Below the pieces are notes generated by a model. The model was not told the origin of the DNA. It did no database searches and was given only the letters and a program-made list of their open reading frames with translations. Shown here one piece after another: positions 15,431 through 24,300 of a DNA stretch of 64,000 nt. How positions within the stretch are numbered: the stretch's first letter is position 1; every line of letters starts with the position of its first letter. The stretch covers positions 1,860,001 to 1,924,000 of the forward strand of contig NZ_UESZ01000001.1 in assembly GCF_900108585.1 (NCBI RefSeq), read 5' to 3'. Made by a program: the position numbers and the translations under genes. This DNA comes from Branchiibius hedensis (lineage in GTDB: Bacteria; Actinomycetota; Actinomycetes; Actinomycetales; Dermatophilaceae).

Positions 15431-16729
15431 ATGGCTACCACCACATTCACCGAGTCCGCCCACCCCCGCAACGCCGACGGAAGCTTCGCCGTCAAGCCCA
15501 ACCGTGAGCCTGACGACGGATCGTGCCTCGCTGCTCCTCGCCAGCAGGTCGACACCGGCTTCCACCTGGACGACCCGGATGCCGAGTTGATGAAGACAGC
15601 CCGTGACGCCGTCCGGGCCAAGTTGGGAGAACTCGACGAGGATCTCGCCAGTGAGGCGTTGCTGCAATTCTTTGAGGCCCAGCAGCGGGCACAGAGCGCA
15701 GGCAGGCAGTTCGACCGGCCGACCAAGTACCTCTCGTCCATCGTCAACAACCTGATTCGGCAACGGCGGATGGGCACCACGCGCGGCCCAGACATGAAGG
15801 CGATCGCCGCCCATATCGAGGCCCGCAAGGTGTTCGAGAACGAGCACGGCCGGATGATGACCGCCGCCGAGGAGGACGAACTGTCCGAGCGCATCATCGC
15901 CGCGCAAGGCAAGGAGCGGGCCGAGCAGATCGCCGCCGGGCAAACGGCGGGGCTGACGCAGAAAGCCACCAAGGGTTACCACCGCCTGAAAGACCGTGCG
16001 GACCTGCCGTTCAGCGCGCTCCACGGCGGCTCCATGACCAGCGACCAGGTCGCCGAGACCTTGATGGATCGCGCAGCCGAGCGTGACGGTGATGAACTGT
16101 TCGAGGGCCGGGATCGGCTCTCGGAGCTCGACGTCCGCCGCGCCGACAAGACATTGACTACCTCCGGTGGCGCCCGAGCGGTGGCGCAGAAGGTACTGGA
16201 CGGCACCGCGTCCGAGGCCGCGCACAAGGCTCTGTTCTCACCGTTCGAGGACGACCTGCACCCGCAGACCTCCCAGGTGATCGCGGAGAAACTGGCGAAG
16301 GCCAACTCCGACCAGGCGCGTGCGTTGTGGCGCGAACTCGCGGTTAACCCCGGCATGGCGGATCGTGTCGTGGAGGCTGCCCGCATGGGTGCGGCTAAGC
16401 AGCACCACGCAGGGGTTCGCGTCCCCGCACAGACGTTGCGTCGACTTGCGCCCGGAGCAGCAGTCGCCTGCCGGAAGGAAGTCGCCGCTGCAGGCGGGGC
16501 CGCCGCCGCGGCCCGGAAGTTGTCTCGCGGGGAGCTCACTGACCGACAGACTGCCGCGCTCCTGGCTCCCTGGGGCGGCGCGGACTGCCGCGCCAAGGAC
16601 GCTCGTGCGATTTCCGCATGGCTGGCCGAGCAGGACGACGATGCCTGGAACGCTCACCTGGACGCAGTCACCAGGCCGACGGCGTCACCCGTTGCCGGCC
16701 CTGCCCGGCGTCAGGCAGCCGATGTGTAG
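15431..16729 (+). CDS. possible divergent sigma-factor-like protein
   Basis: 432 residues from the ATG at 15431; an in-frame ATG at 15407 would add 8. Near the N-terminus is PRNADGSFA, a loose match to a motif in two other element proteins. Residues about 55-105 (DEDLASEALLQFF..., then TKYLSSIVNNLIRQRR) resemble sigma-70 region 2, with the DLxxEAxLxF core helix and the YLxxIVxNLIxxxRR helix. A following EHGRMMTAAEEDELSERI segment resembles region 3. I see no clear region 4 helix-turn-helix in the Ala-rich C-terminal half, so this is uncertain. No start motif and no strong Shine-Dalgarno upstream. It could equally be a DNA-binding protein of unknown type. Confidence 0.45.
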   Translation: MATTTFTESAHPRNADGSFAVKPNREPDDGSCLAAPRQQVDTGFHLDDPDAELMKTARDAVRAKLGELDEDLASEALLQFFEAQQRAQSAGRQFDRPTKYLSSIVNNLIRQRRMGTTRGPDMKAIAAHIEARKVFENEHGRMMTAAEEDELSERIIAAQGKERAEQIAAGQTAGLTQKATKGYHRLKDRADLPFSALHGGSMTSDQVAETLMDRAAERDGDELFEGRDRLSELDVRRADKTLTTSGGARAVAQKVLDGTASEAAHKALFSPFEDDLHPQTSQVIAEKLAKANSDQARALWRELAVNPGMADRVVEAARMGAAKQHHAGVRVPAQTLRRLAPGAAVACRKEVAAAGGAAAAARKLSRGELTDRQTAALLAPWGGADCRAKDARAISAWLAEQDDDAWNAHLDAVTRPTASPVAGPARRQAADV

Positions 16730-16748
16730 AGGACAGGGGTAACGGTCG

Positions 16749-17156
16749 GTGTCTAACTTTGACAACGGTCAGCCGAGAGATCGTTCTGGACGCTTCGCCG
16801 GCCACCAGGCTGGTGAAGCGTCCATCGGGCTTCCGGCGACGCCTGCGTCGCAACAGCCGGAGCGATTTCCTCCAGACCGAGTGGAGGTAACACCGGCGAA
16901 TCTTGACTTGGTGTTGCGTGACGCGGAGGGAGCTCGGCGTTCGGACCTTTCGCCGGCTCAGTTGACGAGGTTCTCGGACCCATCTGTCTCCGCCTCGCCG
17001 GTTCGCTTGGCGTTAGCCGCCAACCGCTCGCCCGGTGTCGCCTGGTGGGTTCGGGGCGATCCGTCGGCAACGGTGCGCGCGGTATCTGGGCGTACGTGCG
17101 GCGAGTCGGCGCAGGACGGTGCCGCGATGGCGGTTTCTCGATTGCTGTTCGGTTGA
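16749..17156 (+). CDS. hypothetical protein with R-D-x-x-G-R-F-A motif
   Basis: 135 residues from a GTG 19 bases after the previous stop. The N-terminus PRDRSGRFAGHQAGEASIGL closely matches the small protein at 5588-5821 (same R-D-x-x-G-R-F-A core and the following E-x4-L). The rest is Ser/Ala/Pro-rich with an AWWVRGDPSATVR segment. It is likely co-transcribed with the sigma-like gene. No family recognised. Confidence 0.5.
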   Translation: MSNFDNGQPRDRSGRFAGHQAGEASIGLPATPASQQPERFPPDRVEVTPANLDLVLRDAEGARRSDLSPAQLTRFSDPSVSASPVRLALAANRSPGVAWWVRGDPSATVRAVSGRTCGESAQDGAAMAVSRLLFG

Positions 17157-17533
17157 TTACCCGGCTTGCTCCTGGTCGGGCGTTGGCTCGGCCTGGACGT
17201 CCAGAGAGCAGGCAGGCTCGCCGAGGCAGTAACCGCGCGGCAGCCACGCTGCGGCGCTGAGGGCCGACTCCATCGAAGCGACCGGACGCTGCGCCTTTGG
17301 GCGCCCGGATCGTGTCGGCCGGATGATCCCCGACTGGGGGTCGTCAAGATGATCGTCCCGCACAGCGCATAACTGTAGTTGGGTGTTACTCAGTGAACAG
17401 ACCAGATCTTGACAGACCCTTCCAAGGTTCTCCCTCCGTTGGGTAAAGCTGTGGTAAAGAGTTCGCAAACGTGACCTGACCATGCGTCCAGGCCAAACAA
17501 AGGGGCGCTGTTTATGTTGACGTCACAACCCTC
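17157..17533. other. gene-free 377-base region upstream of an HTH regulator
   Basis: I see no convincing coding frame. It contains a TTGACA at 17409-17414 without a well-spaced -10, and a direct repeat GGTAAAG-N4-GGTAAAG at 17442-17459 that could bind the regulator encoded just downstream. No start motif occurs here. Confidence 0.4.
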
Positions 17534-17905
17534 ATGGACTTGACTACAGTTATGTTCTCGGAAGGATTGCCCTGGTTCGCTGAAAGACTCAACCGCCTGT
17601 TCGAGACGGTCCCTGCCGACGCAAAATCACGCCCGCCGCGATTCTTCACCAACGCACAGATCGCCGCCACGGTTCGAGATTTCGGCGTGCGCTGCAGTGA
17701 GGCGCACATGTCCCTGATGCGCAACGGTTCGCGCAACAACCCATCCGCAGCATTGGTCGTAGCCATCAGCGCCGCCTTCGGGCGCAACCCGATGTACCTC
17801 ATCGACGCCAGCGGCTCCGACCTGGAGGTTCTCCTGGACGAGGAGTACGCCGCCCCGCGACTGGAAACGCTGCGCGCGTCAGGATCCGTCGTCAGCGACG
17901 CCTAA
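17534..17905 (+). CDS. EspR-like helix-turn-helix regulator
   Basis: 123 residues from the ATG at 17534 (a second ATG at 17552 is possible). The arrangement FAERLNRLFETVP, then FFTNAQIAATVRDFGVRCSEAHMSLMRNGSRNNPSAA, resembles the XRE-like helix-turn-helix of mycobacterial EspR and its relatives, followed by the GRNPMYLIDA strand that begins their C-terminal dimerisation part. Such proteins are nucleoid-associated transcription regulators. It overlaps the end of the convergent ArsR-like gene by 27 bases. A candidate general regulator of the element. Confidence 0.65.
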   Translation: MDLTTVMFSEGLPWFAERLNRLFETVPADAKSRPPRFFTNAQIAATVRDFGVRCSEAHMSLMRNGSRNNPSAALVVAISAAFGRNPMYLIDASGSDLEVLLDEEYAAPRLETLRASGSVVSDA

Positions 17906-18454
17906 CGGAAATGCCATGACCATCGCGAAAACCGCCCTCACCCCGTCCAACTCGCCAGAGCCGGCCGCCCGGGCAGCCGTGATTTCCTGGAACGGAGCAA
18001 TCGCAGCATCGACGGCCTCGCCGAGCTGCCGTAGTTCGTCCGGTGTAAGTCGCAGAATGAAGTCAGAACTGACCTGCTGGCTGCCCCAGTCTGCGGGCGC
18101 ATGATCCTTCTCCTTCATCCACACCTGGACTCGGTCAAGGCGGCGCTGAACCACCAATCGCTCCAAAGCCGCCTGAGCAGCCTCTAGTTCGCCCTCGTCG
18201 GACCTGCCACCAGCATCGGTTTCGGTGGTGACACCGCTGCGGTGGATTGCGAACTTCCCATCAGGCAACGTGTCGATGTACCCGGCGTTCTCCAGGATCC
18301 GCAGGTGGTACTTGATACTGCCCGAAGCTTGCGGGAGCGCAGTCGTCAACTGCCGCTGCGTGTGCGGCCCAAAGGCGACCAGTCGCTCGATGATGCTCAG
18401 CCGCACCGGGTTGGCCGCCGCCAGGATGCGATCGAGGTCCGGTACGTCAGGCAC
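17879..18454 (-). CDS. ArsR-like winged-helix regulator
   Basis: 191 residues from a GTG at 18454. The N-terminal winged helix (LDRILAAANPVRLSIIERL, then QRQLTTALPQASGSIKYHL, then ILENAGYIDTLPDGKFAI) is of the ArsR type. A C-terminal part of about 110 residues contains a DWGSQQVSSDF segment and an LRQLGEAVDAAI helix. A TAGTCT box 7 bases before the GTG suggests a leaderless transcript. Divergent from the peptide/radical SAM genes with 72 bases between starts, so it is probably their local regulator. Confidence 0.7.
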   Translation of the reverse strand: MPDVPDLDRILAAANPVRLSIIERLVAFGPHTQRQLTTALPQASGSIKYHLRILENAGYIDTLPDGKFAIHRSGVTTETDAGGRSDEGELEAAQAALERLVVQRRLDRVQVWMKEKDHAPADWGSQQVSSDFILRLTPDELRQLGEAVDAAIAPFQEITAARAAGSGELDGVRAVFAMVMAFPLGVADDGS

Positions 18455-18461
18455 GGAGCAA

Positions 18462-18467
18462 AGACTA
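18462..18467 (-). promoter_or_regulatory. -10 box TAGTCT for a leaderless regulator gene
   Basis: Seven bases separate it from the GTG at 18454. It is an ordinary TANNNT box, useful for comparison with the start motif. Confidence 0.45.
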
Positions 18468-18483
18468 GACGGTTCAGGAGCCC

Positions 18484-18489
18484 TAGTAT
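18484..18489 (+). promoter_or_regulatory. -10 box TAGTAT for the peptide/radical SAM operon
   Basis: TAGTAT lies 37 bases before the peptide start, leaving a leader of about 30 bases that includes the AAGGAGA ribosome binding site. No clear -35 box, consistent with an activated or repressed promoter between divergent genes. Confidence 0.4.
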
Positions 18490-18526
18490 TGGCGTGCCGG
18501 AAAGTAACACCCAAGAAGGAGAACCA

Positions 18527-18625
18527 GTGGATCCCGCACTGATCCAGGCCCTGCTCGAACTTGGCGTCCAGTTGCAATCGCCGTACAAAACTGTCGCTCC
18601 GTTGGTCGTTTGCGCCATGCGCTAA
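18527..18625 (+). CDS. candidate RiPP precursor peptide, 32 aa
   Basis: A GTG start 7 bases after AAGGAGA opens a 32-residue frame beginning MDPALIQALLELGVQ and ending in APLVVCAMR. The amphipathic helix-like front (ALIQALLELGVQLQ) looks like a leader. The tail holds Ser18, Pro19, Tyr20, Lys21, Thr22, a Cys at 29 and Met at 31, possible targets for a radical SAM enzyme. The stop is 15 bases before the earliest start of the radical SAM gene. The strong ribosome binding site, codon use like its neighbours and this position support a real gene. I know no named family with this sequence. Confidence 0.65.
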   Translation: MDPALIQALLELGVQLQSPYKTVAPLVVCAMR

Positions 18626-18640
18626 CCGGGAATTGTCGGG

Positions 18641-19801
18641 TTGCTCTGGCAGGATGCACCCGTGCGAATCCTGCCGGAGCATGGCGGCTACCACTGGGTC
18701 TTCAACGACTCCGTGCGGATGAAGGTGCCCGCGCACCTCATGCCGTCAGGCGTGCCGCCGGAGATCGTCCGGCGAGCGTTCGACCAGGCAACAACGACTC
18801 CGGGCACATTTTCGGCCACTGTCCTGCCAACCCAGAACTGCCAGTTGGCGTGCCCTTTCTGCATCCAAAACGTCACAGTCCCGCGGGAAGGGGCGCGCGC
18901 CGACCGGGTTTCCTCAGCAAGAATGGTTCCCGAGCTCGCCTCTCAAACTGCTGACTACATCCGCCGTCGATCTATTCGCTCGGGAGTCACGAACACCCGC
19001 CTGATGCTTTTCGGCGGCGAACCATTGCTCGCACTTGACGCCTGCCAAACCCTGCTGAACGAGGTCGTCGCCGACTCGGCGCTCATCTGGACCAACGGGG
19101 TCCTACTGGATTCGCGCCGCCTGGACATCCTGGCCGAGTCAGGCTTGGACACGGTGTACGTCAGCTTCGACGGCGGGCCAGAATCTCACGATCAGACTCG
19201 CCGGATGATCACGGGCCGCGGCACCTACGACACGATCGTGCGCAACATCCTGACCGGAGCACTGCGCCATCCACAGATGCGCTGGGTGATCAGGACTTCT
19301 GCGATGCCATCGACGATGACTGGTCAGTCTCGCCTGTTGGAGGACCTCTCCGCTCTGCCCGCAGGCGATCGCGTTGCCGCGTACGTGATTGGCCTCGTCG
19401 ATGACATAGGGATCGGTTTCGATGACGTGGCCGAGGTGTCCGGCGGAGCGGGCGTCGAACTCGCCGACCAGATCATCGAGTTGAACCGCAGGGCGCTCGA
19501 ACTCGGTTTCACGGTGAGTCCACGCACGGACTTGGCGAACTGCCCGTTCTGTTCCGACCCTGACTTCGGTATCACGGTCGACGCCGATGGAACGCTCTAC
19601 TCCTGCTGGCAGACAGCCGGCCGTAGCGAAATGGCGGTCGGGACCGTCGTTGACGGAGTGAATCACCAAGCAGCCGAGTCCAACTGGGTCCGATGCGACT
19701 TCAACGTTCGTCCACACGCCGACCCAGGCGCTGTCCAGCGTTTCTGGGACCGCATTGACCAGGACGTACTCGACACCACGCAGGAATTGCACGGCGACTG
19801 A
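18641..19801 (+). CDS. radical SAM/SPASM peptide-modifying enzyme
   Basis: 386 residues from the TTG at 18641. A GTG at 18662, preceded by GGCAGGA, is an equally good or better start (379 residues). The radical SAM cluster motif is CQLACPFC (CX3CX2C, Cys67, 71 and 74 from the TTG), followed by FGGEPLL and the VSFDGG strand. The C-terminal part has CPFC, an SCWQTAGR segment and a later WVRC, as in SPASM or twitch domains that bind extra iron-sulphur clusters and occur in RiPP maturases. About 60 N-terminal residues precede the barrel and may bind the peptide. It should use S-adenosylmethionine to form a C-C, C-S or epimerised bond in the 32-residue peptide; the reaction is unknown. Confidence 0.85.
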   Translation: MLWQDAPVRILPEHGGYHWVFNDSVRMKVPAHLMPSGVPPEIVRRAFDQATTTPGTFSATVLPTQNCQLACPFCIQNVTVPREGARADRVSSARMVPELASQTADYIRRRSIRSGVTNTRLMLFGGEPLLALDACQTLLNEVVADSALIWTNGVLLDSRRLDILAESGLDTVYVSFDGGPESHDQTRRMITGRGTYDTIVRNILTGALRHPQMRWVIRTSAMPSTMTGQSRLLEDLSALPAGDRVAAYVIGLVDDIGIGFDDVAEVSGGAGVELADQIIELNRRALELGFTVSPRTDLANCPFCSDPDFGITVDADGTLYSCWQTAGRSEMAVGTVVDGVNHQAAESNWVRCDFNVRPHADPGAVQRFWDRIDQDVLDTTQELHGD

Positions 19802-19839
19802 GGGCTGAGCAGAATGTGCGGCGGGCTGGGACCTCAACG

Positions 19840-19850
19840 CGTCGCACCGT
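19840..19850 (+). promoter_or_regulatory. start-associated motif CGTCGCACCGT
   Basis: Six bases before the ATG at 19857. GTGCGGCG (19816-19823) can pair with CGTCGCAC of the motif (8 bp, one G-U). No CAGCG box. Confidence 0.72.
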
Positions 19851-19856
19851 ACCGGC

Positions 19857-20150
19857 ATGACTGCTCAGCAAGCCACTGTCAGGGCCAACCATCACATTGC
19901 TTTTGTCGTCACCGACACGGACTACCCCGGGGAACTCGCGCTCACCATTGAGCACCGTGACCCGCAGGTGGTGAACGGGCAGTTCCTGTCCGCACCGATC
20001 ACCGAGGAAGTCGTCGCCGGAACGTACGACGCCGACAGCGCCGACGCAGTTCTGGCCAGCCGCGGCCTGGTTCGTTCCGAACCTTGGGAAGTCGTCGGCG
20101 CCGGACTGATCGCGGAAGTCGTGCCGGTCGAGGAGGTCATCGCCCGATGA
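19857..20150 (+). CDS. hypothetical protein, 97 aa
   Basis: Motif-started and soluble, probably beta-rich (IAFVVTDTDYPGELALTIEH), with an acidic C-terminus. The stop overlaps the next start by 4 bases (ATGA), making a three-gene unit with the two downstream small genes. No family recognised. Confidence 0.6.
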   Translation: MTAQQATVRANHHIAFVVTDTDYPGELALTIEHRDPQVVNGQFLSAPITEEVVAGTYDADSADAVLASRGLVRSEPWEVVGAGLIAEVVPVEEVIAR

Positions 20151-20515
20151 CCGACCTGATCGAGGTCTCTCTGCGACTGTCGGGATGCCGCAGCGTCAAC
20201 GGGCTCTGTCAGGCCCACGGTGGCGCGTTCAGCGAGAACCAGCCGTGCGAGGCGCTGGTCGAGACGGCAGCCACGGTTCAGAGCTACGCCGACGACACCG
20301 TCACTTCTGATCCGGTCGTGCTGCGCTCCCTGGCGCTGCTGTTGAAGATGTGCAGTCTGGATGCCGCCGAGGACGGTCGGGCCTGGCCTACGGCGTTGAG
20401 CACCGAGACCGTCCACGCCGCAGTCCTGTTGTACCGGCTGCTGCGCATCGACCTGGGTGAGCAAGCCGCCACCACCCTCGAAACCCTCCTGGAAAGGCCA
20501 CTGGCCAATGTCTGA
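20147..20515 (+). CDS. hypothetical protein, 122 aa
   Basis: ATGA overlap with the upstream gene sets the start. An N-terminal Cys-containing part (SGCRSVNGLC, QPCEAL) is followed by a mostly helical C-terminal two-thirds (VVLRSLALLLKMC, HAAVLLYRLLRI). No signal peptide. No family recognised. Confidence 0.6.
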   Translation: MTDLIEVSLRLSGCRSVNGLCQAHGGAFSENQPCEALVETAATVQSYADDTVTSDPVVLRSLALLLKMCSLDAAEDGRAWPTALSTETVHAAVLLYRLLRIDLGEQAATTLETLLERPLANV

Positions 20516-20654
20516 TGACAACATTCCGCGGCGTCCGTCCGCGAACGAGGAGATCGGCGACCTGATGGCCGGTCCTGGTCGCTGGATCAGCGGCATTGCG
20601 CTGATCGTCCTGTCCGTCGTCCTATTGGTGTTGTTGGTCCGAAGCATCCTTTGA
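20508..20654 (+). CDS. small single-span membrane protein, 48 aa
   Basis: The ATG at 20508 overlaps the upstream stop by 8 bases; GGAAAGG lies 10 bases upstream. A polar N-terminus (MSDDNIPRRPSANEE) is followed by one hydrophobic helix near the C-terminus (ISGIALIVLSVVLLVLLV). As it ends a coupled operon just before the NERD-FtsK genes, it may be a small accessory of the transfer complex. Confidence 0.55.
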   Translation: MSDDNIPRRPSANEEIGDLMAGPGRWISGIALIVLSVVLLVLLVRSIL

Positions 20655-20691
20655 CCGGGCCGGACGAGTGCTCCCTCAGCGTGGGAACAGG

Positions 20692-20702
20692 CGTCGCACC
20701 GT
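20692..20702 (+). promoter_or_regulatory. start-associated motif CGTCGCACCGT
   Basis: Six bases before the ATG at 20709. It heads the NERD-FtsK operon. Confidence 0.72.
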
Positions 20703-20708
20703 CCCGGT

Positions 20709-21359
20709 ATGGTCACAACGATTTACGGCGTGCCGGGCGGCGGGCTAGATGCCGGGTTCTCCGGGCAGAAAGTCACGAGTAGGCATGCGATTGCGGCAGC
20801 AGCGAAGGCGGAACGCGACACCGCTGAGATCCTGAACCGGATTGCGGGGGTCAACGGTGCCGTCGTGCTGCACGACGTGAAGATCCCGGGCAAGTATTCG
20901 GCCAACATCGACCACATCGTGGTCACCGGGTCGAGTCTGCACCTGGTTGACTCCAAGGCGTGGGCTTCGGGGTTCTTGTGGACCTGGGGCGGCAAGACCC
21001 GGCGCGGCACTCGGCGATTCGCGTCGTGCGACAAGGGCACGATGAAGCTCGCCGACGACATGTTGCGCGCATACCTGATGTCGCGCGCGGTGCGCTTCGA
21101 GTCGATCTACTCAACCGTCGTCGTGTGGCCTTCTTCTCGCGACGGCCAAGTGTCCACTTGGGCGGCTCGGTTCCCGCACGCGCGCCTGATCCATTCCGGC
21201 AAGTTGGACCGTCTTGCTAGCGGATGGGTGCGCCGGAGTGCGCCTGCTGAAGAACGCATCGTGGCCGCACTGGTCCCCCTGCTGGTTACCAAGCCCAGAC
21301 CGTCCGGTCACGATGCTGCGGGGTTGGCCCAGGCCCTGGTCAACCCGGAAAGCTGGTAA
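20709..21359 (+). CDS. NERD-domain nuclease-related protein
   Basis: 216 residues. The NERD signature lies at about 45-85: ILNRIAGVNGAVVLHDVKIP, then NIDHIVVTGSSLHLVDSKAW, which keeps the Asp and the DxK pair of the restriction-endonuclease-like core. NERD proteins are predicted DNA-processing nucleases. The stop is 3 bases before the FtsK gene start, so the two are coupled. It could process DNA handled by the translocase; this is inferred. Confidence 0.8.
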   Translation: MVTTIYGVPGGGLDAGFSGQKVTSRHAIAAAAKAERDTAEILNRIAGVNGAVVLHDVKIPGKYSANIDHIVVTGSSLHLVDSKAWASGFLWTWGGKTRRGTRRFASCDKGTMKLADDMLRAYLMSRAVRFESIYSTVVVWPSSRDGQVSTWAARFPHARLIHSGKLDRLASGWVRRSAPAEERIVAALVPLLVTKPRPSGHDAAGLAQALVNPESW

Positions 21360-21362
21360 CTC

Positions 21363-24300
21363 GTGGCCCAGGCAACCCGTCGTACTCGCAACAACCAGCC
21401 AGCCACCAGCCTTGCCGCCCCGATCGTTCTGCTCGGGGCGCTGACGTGCGTGGCTGGTGCTGCGCTGCGCCTGCCCAGCGTGCCGTTCCTGTGGCTGTCG
21501 TTGGTCGTGGCGGCGTGGATGGAACCATCGGTCATCCTGACCGGCCCGCGAGACCCGGTGACCAAGTCCCCGACGGCGGCCGACGATTTTGAGCAGCGTC
21601 GCTACGGCAGCTACCTGTGGTGGCGGCAAATGAAGTCGGCCCTGCTGTTCCCAACGTCGTTGTTCAAGCCTGGTTGGCCCGTGCGGACAACATGGGTCCT
21701 GAGCGTGCTGGCGGGGCTGGTCGCGGTCTCGTTGCCGGTGGCGTGGCCGGTGTGGTTGAAGCAACCGGCGCAGCCCGACGCAGTTCCGCGGGCGATTAAT
21801 GCGTCCCACCTGGCCAACTTCATCTGCGCCCTGGTCTTGGCGGCTGCGCTCACCTCGGTGCGCCGCACCGCCGAGCAGGGCCGCCCGGCAACACGGTTCA
21901 GCCATGTCCGGAAGGTGGTATCCACCGACCGGATCATCACGGCGCTGGCCGTCGGCGCACTCGTGCTGGTCGTCGCAGCCGGATTAGTCGTGCCGGGCAT
22001 GTTCGGGAGCAACGACCAGATCGGGGTGTGGCTCGGTTCGTTCCCGACAGCCGGATGGGCAGCGCTGGGGCTCACCGCGACGCTCCTGATCCTGCATTTC
22101 GCCGCGACCAGACTGGCGGTCGACCAGTGGGAGCGCGTGCAAGCTGTCATTGCGGAGTGGGGGCCCCGCTGGGAAGCCTTGAAAGTCGCCCCCGCCCCGA
22201 GCGTCGAGGATGTCCGCGACGGTGACCCTTTCGGCGCCGTCGAAGGTTTAGAGGTGGTCAGCTTCACCGCCCCGCCCGGCCGGTCGGCGGCCGACATTGT
22301 CAAGCAGCAGGTGAAGATCGCCGCCGAAGTGGGTTCTGGCGCAGGCACATTCGTGATGACGTCACCAGTTCTGGACGGCACTGGCGCACCGCAACCGGGA
22401 ACCGCCGACCTGAACAGGTTCCGGATCCTGGTGGCCGCGCCTGGTACCACTGACCTGTCGGCGCTGCCAACCGGTGAGCACATCGAACTGGCGACCTTAC
22501 TGGTCGAGGCGGCGATGACGGTGGCTCGCACAACAGCGGCCATGGACCCCATGCCGATCGTTGCTGTGCAACCACTGTTCGAGCCGGACACGCAGCCGGG
22601 TGCCCGTGTCTGGGCGACAACCTGGTCCGGCGACCTTCGAGCGGTGCGGATGTCCAACATCCCGTTCCTGATGTCGCAGACACTCGGGGTCGACGTGCAG
22701 GTGGATCACCGCAAAGGCGTCTTGTATGTCGGCGACCTCGAATCGGTAGAGCTGGACGGAGGTTTGCGCGGCACCATCGACAACCTACGCACCGAAGACG
22801 AATGGGATCGCAACTGGGCCGATGGCGGACCAACCAAGCACCGGCTGAACCTGCCGGTGGCTCAGCACGTCGTACGTGAGGTGAGCACGTTGCGCGCCGG
22901 CATGGGATCCATTCCGATCACCAGGTTGCCGTTTCTGGTCCGCAAAGGTGTCGACCCGCGCGACTACTTCGGCACGGAGCAGCGAATGGCAGCAGCGTTG
23001 AACGCGGCCGGATTCGTCGCTATCACTGGCTGGCCAGGCAGCGGCGGTCGCCCCGGTGACCGGCATGCGCTTGGCCTGACCATCTATTACGCACCCAGCC
23101 AGACGGCAGTGCCGACCACGCTGACATTGCTGAGCAGCACCAAGCCGGGTGCTCTGCAGCCCATGTCAGGCAGCAACGCCGAGGCGTGGGTCGCCGCGGG
23201 CATCGTCAACACCGCGTTCACGGCAGCCAAACTCGCCCGACCCGAACTGATCGACGCGACATGCCTGACAACACCTCGCGCGGCTAAGAACCAGTTGTGG
23301 GAGATCTCCCTTCGTCTGCACGACGGGGTGACGATGGCCGACGTACGCGCGAAGGCGTCGGTGATGCGCGCGTCCCTGGGTGTCCCGTGGCTGCGGGTGG
23401 AGTCGATCCCGGACGGAGTGCGGTTGTTCGCCGGCGGCGAGCCAGACCCGGCGTTCCTGGTCAACCCCGGACGAGATGTGCTGCGCTTGACCAACCTCGA
23501 CTGGTCGCAAGCATTCGCCGACGCCAACCTTGTCACCGTCGACGGTTCCGTCCCGACCGTCACCAGCGTCGGAGCCCTCGAACACAACGACGCGGTGCAG
23601 CGTCTGGTGATCTCCCTGCCGTCAGGATTGTCGGCGGAGCGATTCAAGGGTGCGCTGGCCAAACTGGCCACCAGCACCAACAACGCCTTCTGCCAGGCTT
23701 ACCCGTCCCGACATGGTGCCAGCTTCATCGAGTTGCTCGTCAGTCGCACGCACCCGTTGCCGGAGCGAGTCGCCTTCGACTTCGACGCCGTCGACGCCGC
23801 TCAGCGCGACGCCGTGCCGTTCGCCACCGGCATCACAGGCGAACCCGTTGAGCACCGGTTCATCTCAGACCCTTATGCACTGGTAAGTGGGGGCGCCGGT
23901 AGTGGGAAATCGGTGACCGCCCAGGGGATCCTGTACGGGTGCGCTGTGCAGGGCATGAAGATCGTCGTGATCGACATCCAGAAGGCCGCGATCGACTTCG
24001 CGTTCCTAGCCGACCACGCCATCGCCGTCGCCACCACTGCGCACGTTGCAGCAGCCGCCATGAAGGCGGTGTACGACGAGGGTCAGCAGCGCAAGAAACT
24101 GTTGACGCAGATGCGCGTCGGTAACTTCATGGACATTCCCGAAGACCAACGTCCGCCGCGAATTGTGGTGTTCTTCGACGAGTTCACCTCCGCCATGGGC
24201 CGGGAGGTTTTGCCGGACGCCGGCAACGACCCTGAACTCCAGAAGGTTCGAGCGGAAGTCGAAGCGGACAACAAGGCCCGCGCCACTATCGGGCAGTACA

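Noticed and set aside
17409-17414. TTGACA as a promoter -35 box for the HTH regulator
   Set aside because: No acceptable -10 at 16-19 bases; the closest T-A-rich hexamer is about 29 bases away.
17157-17483. Minus-strand open frame of 108 codons
   Set aside because: No ribosome binding site, no motif, low-quality composition and no recognisable domain; treated as non-coding.
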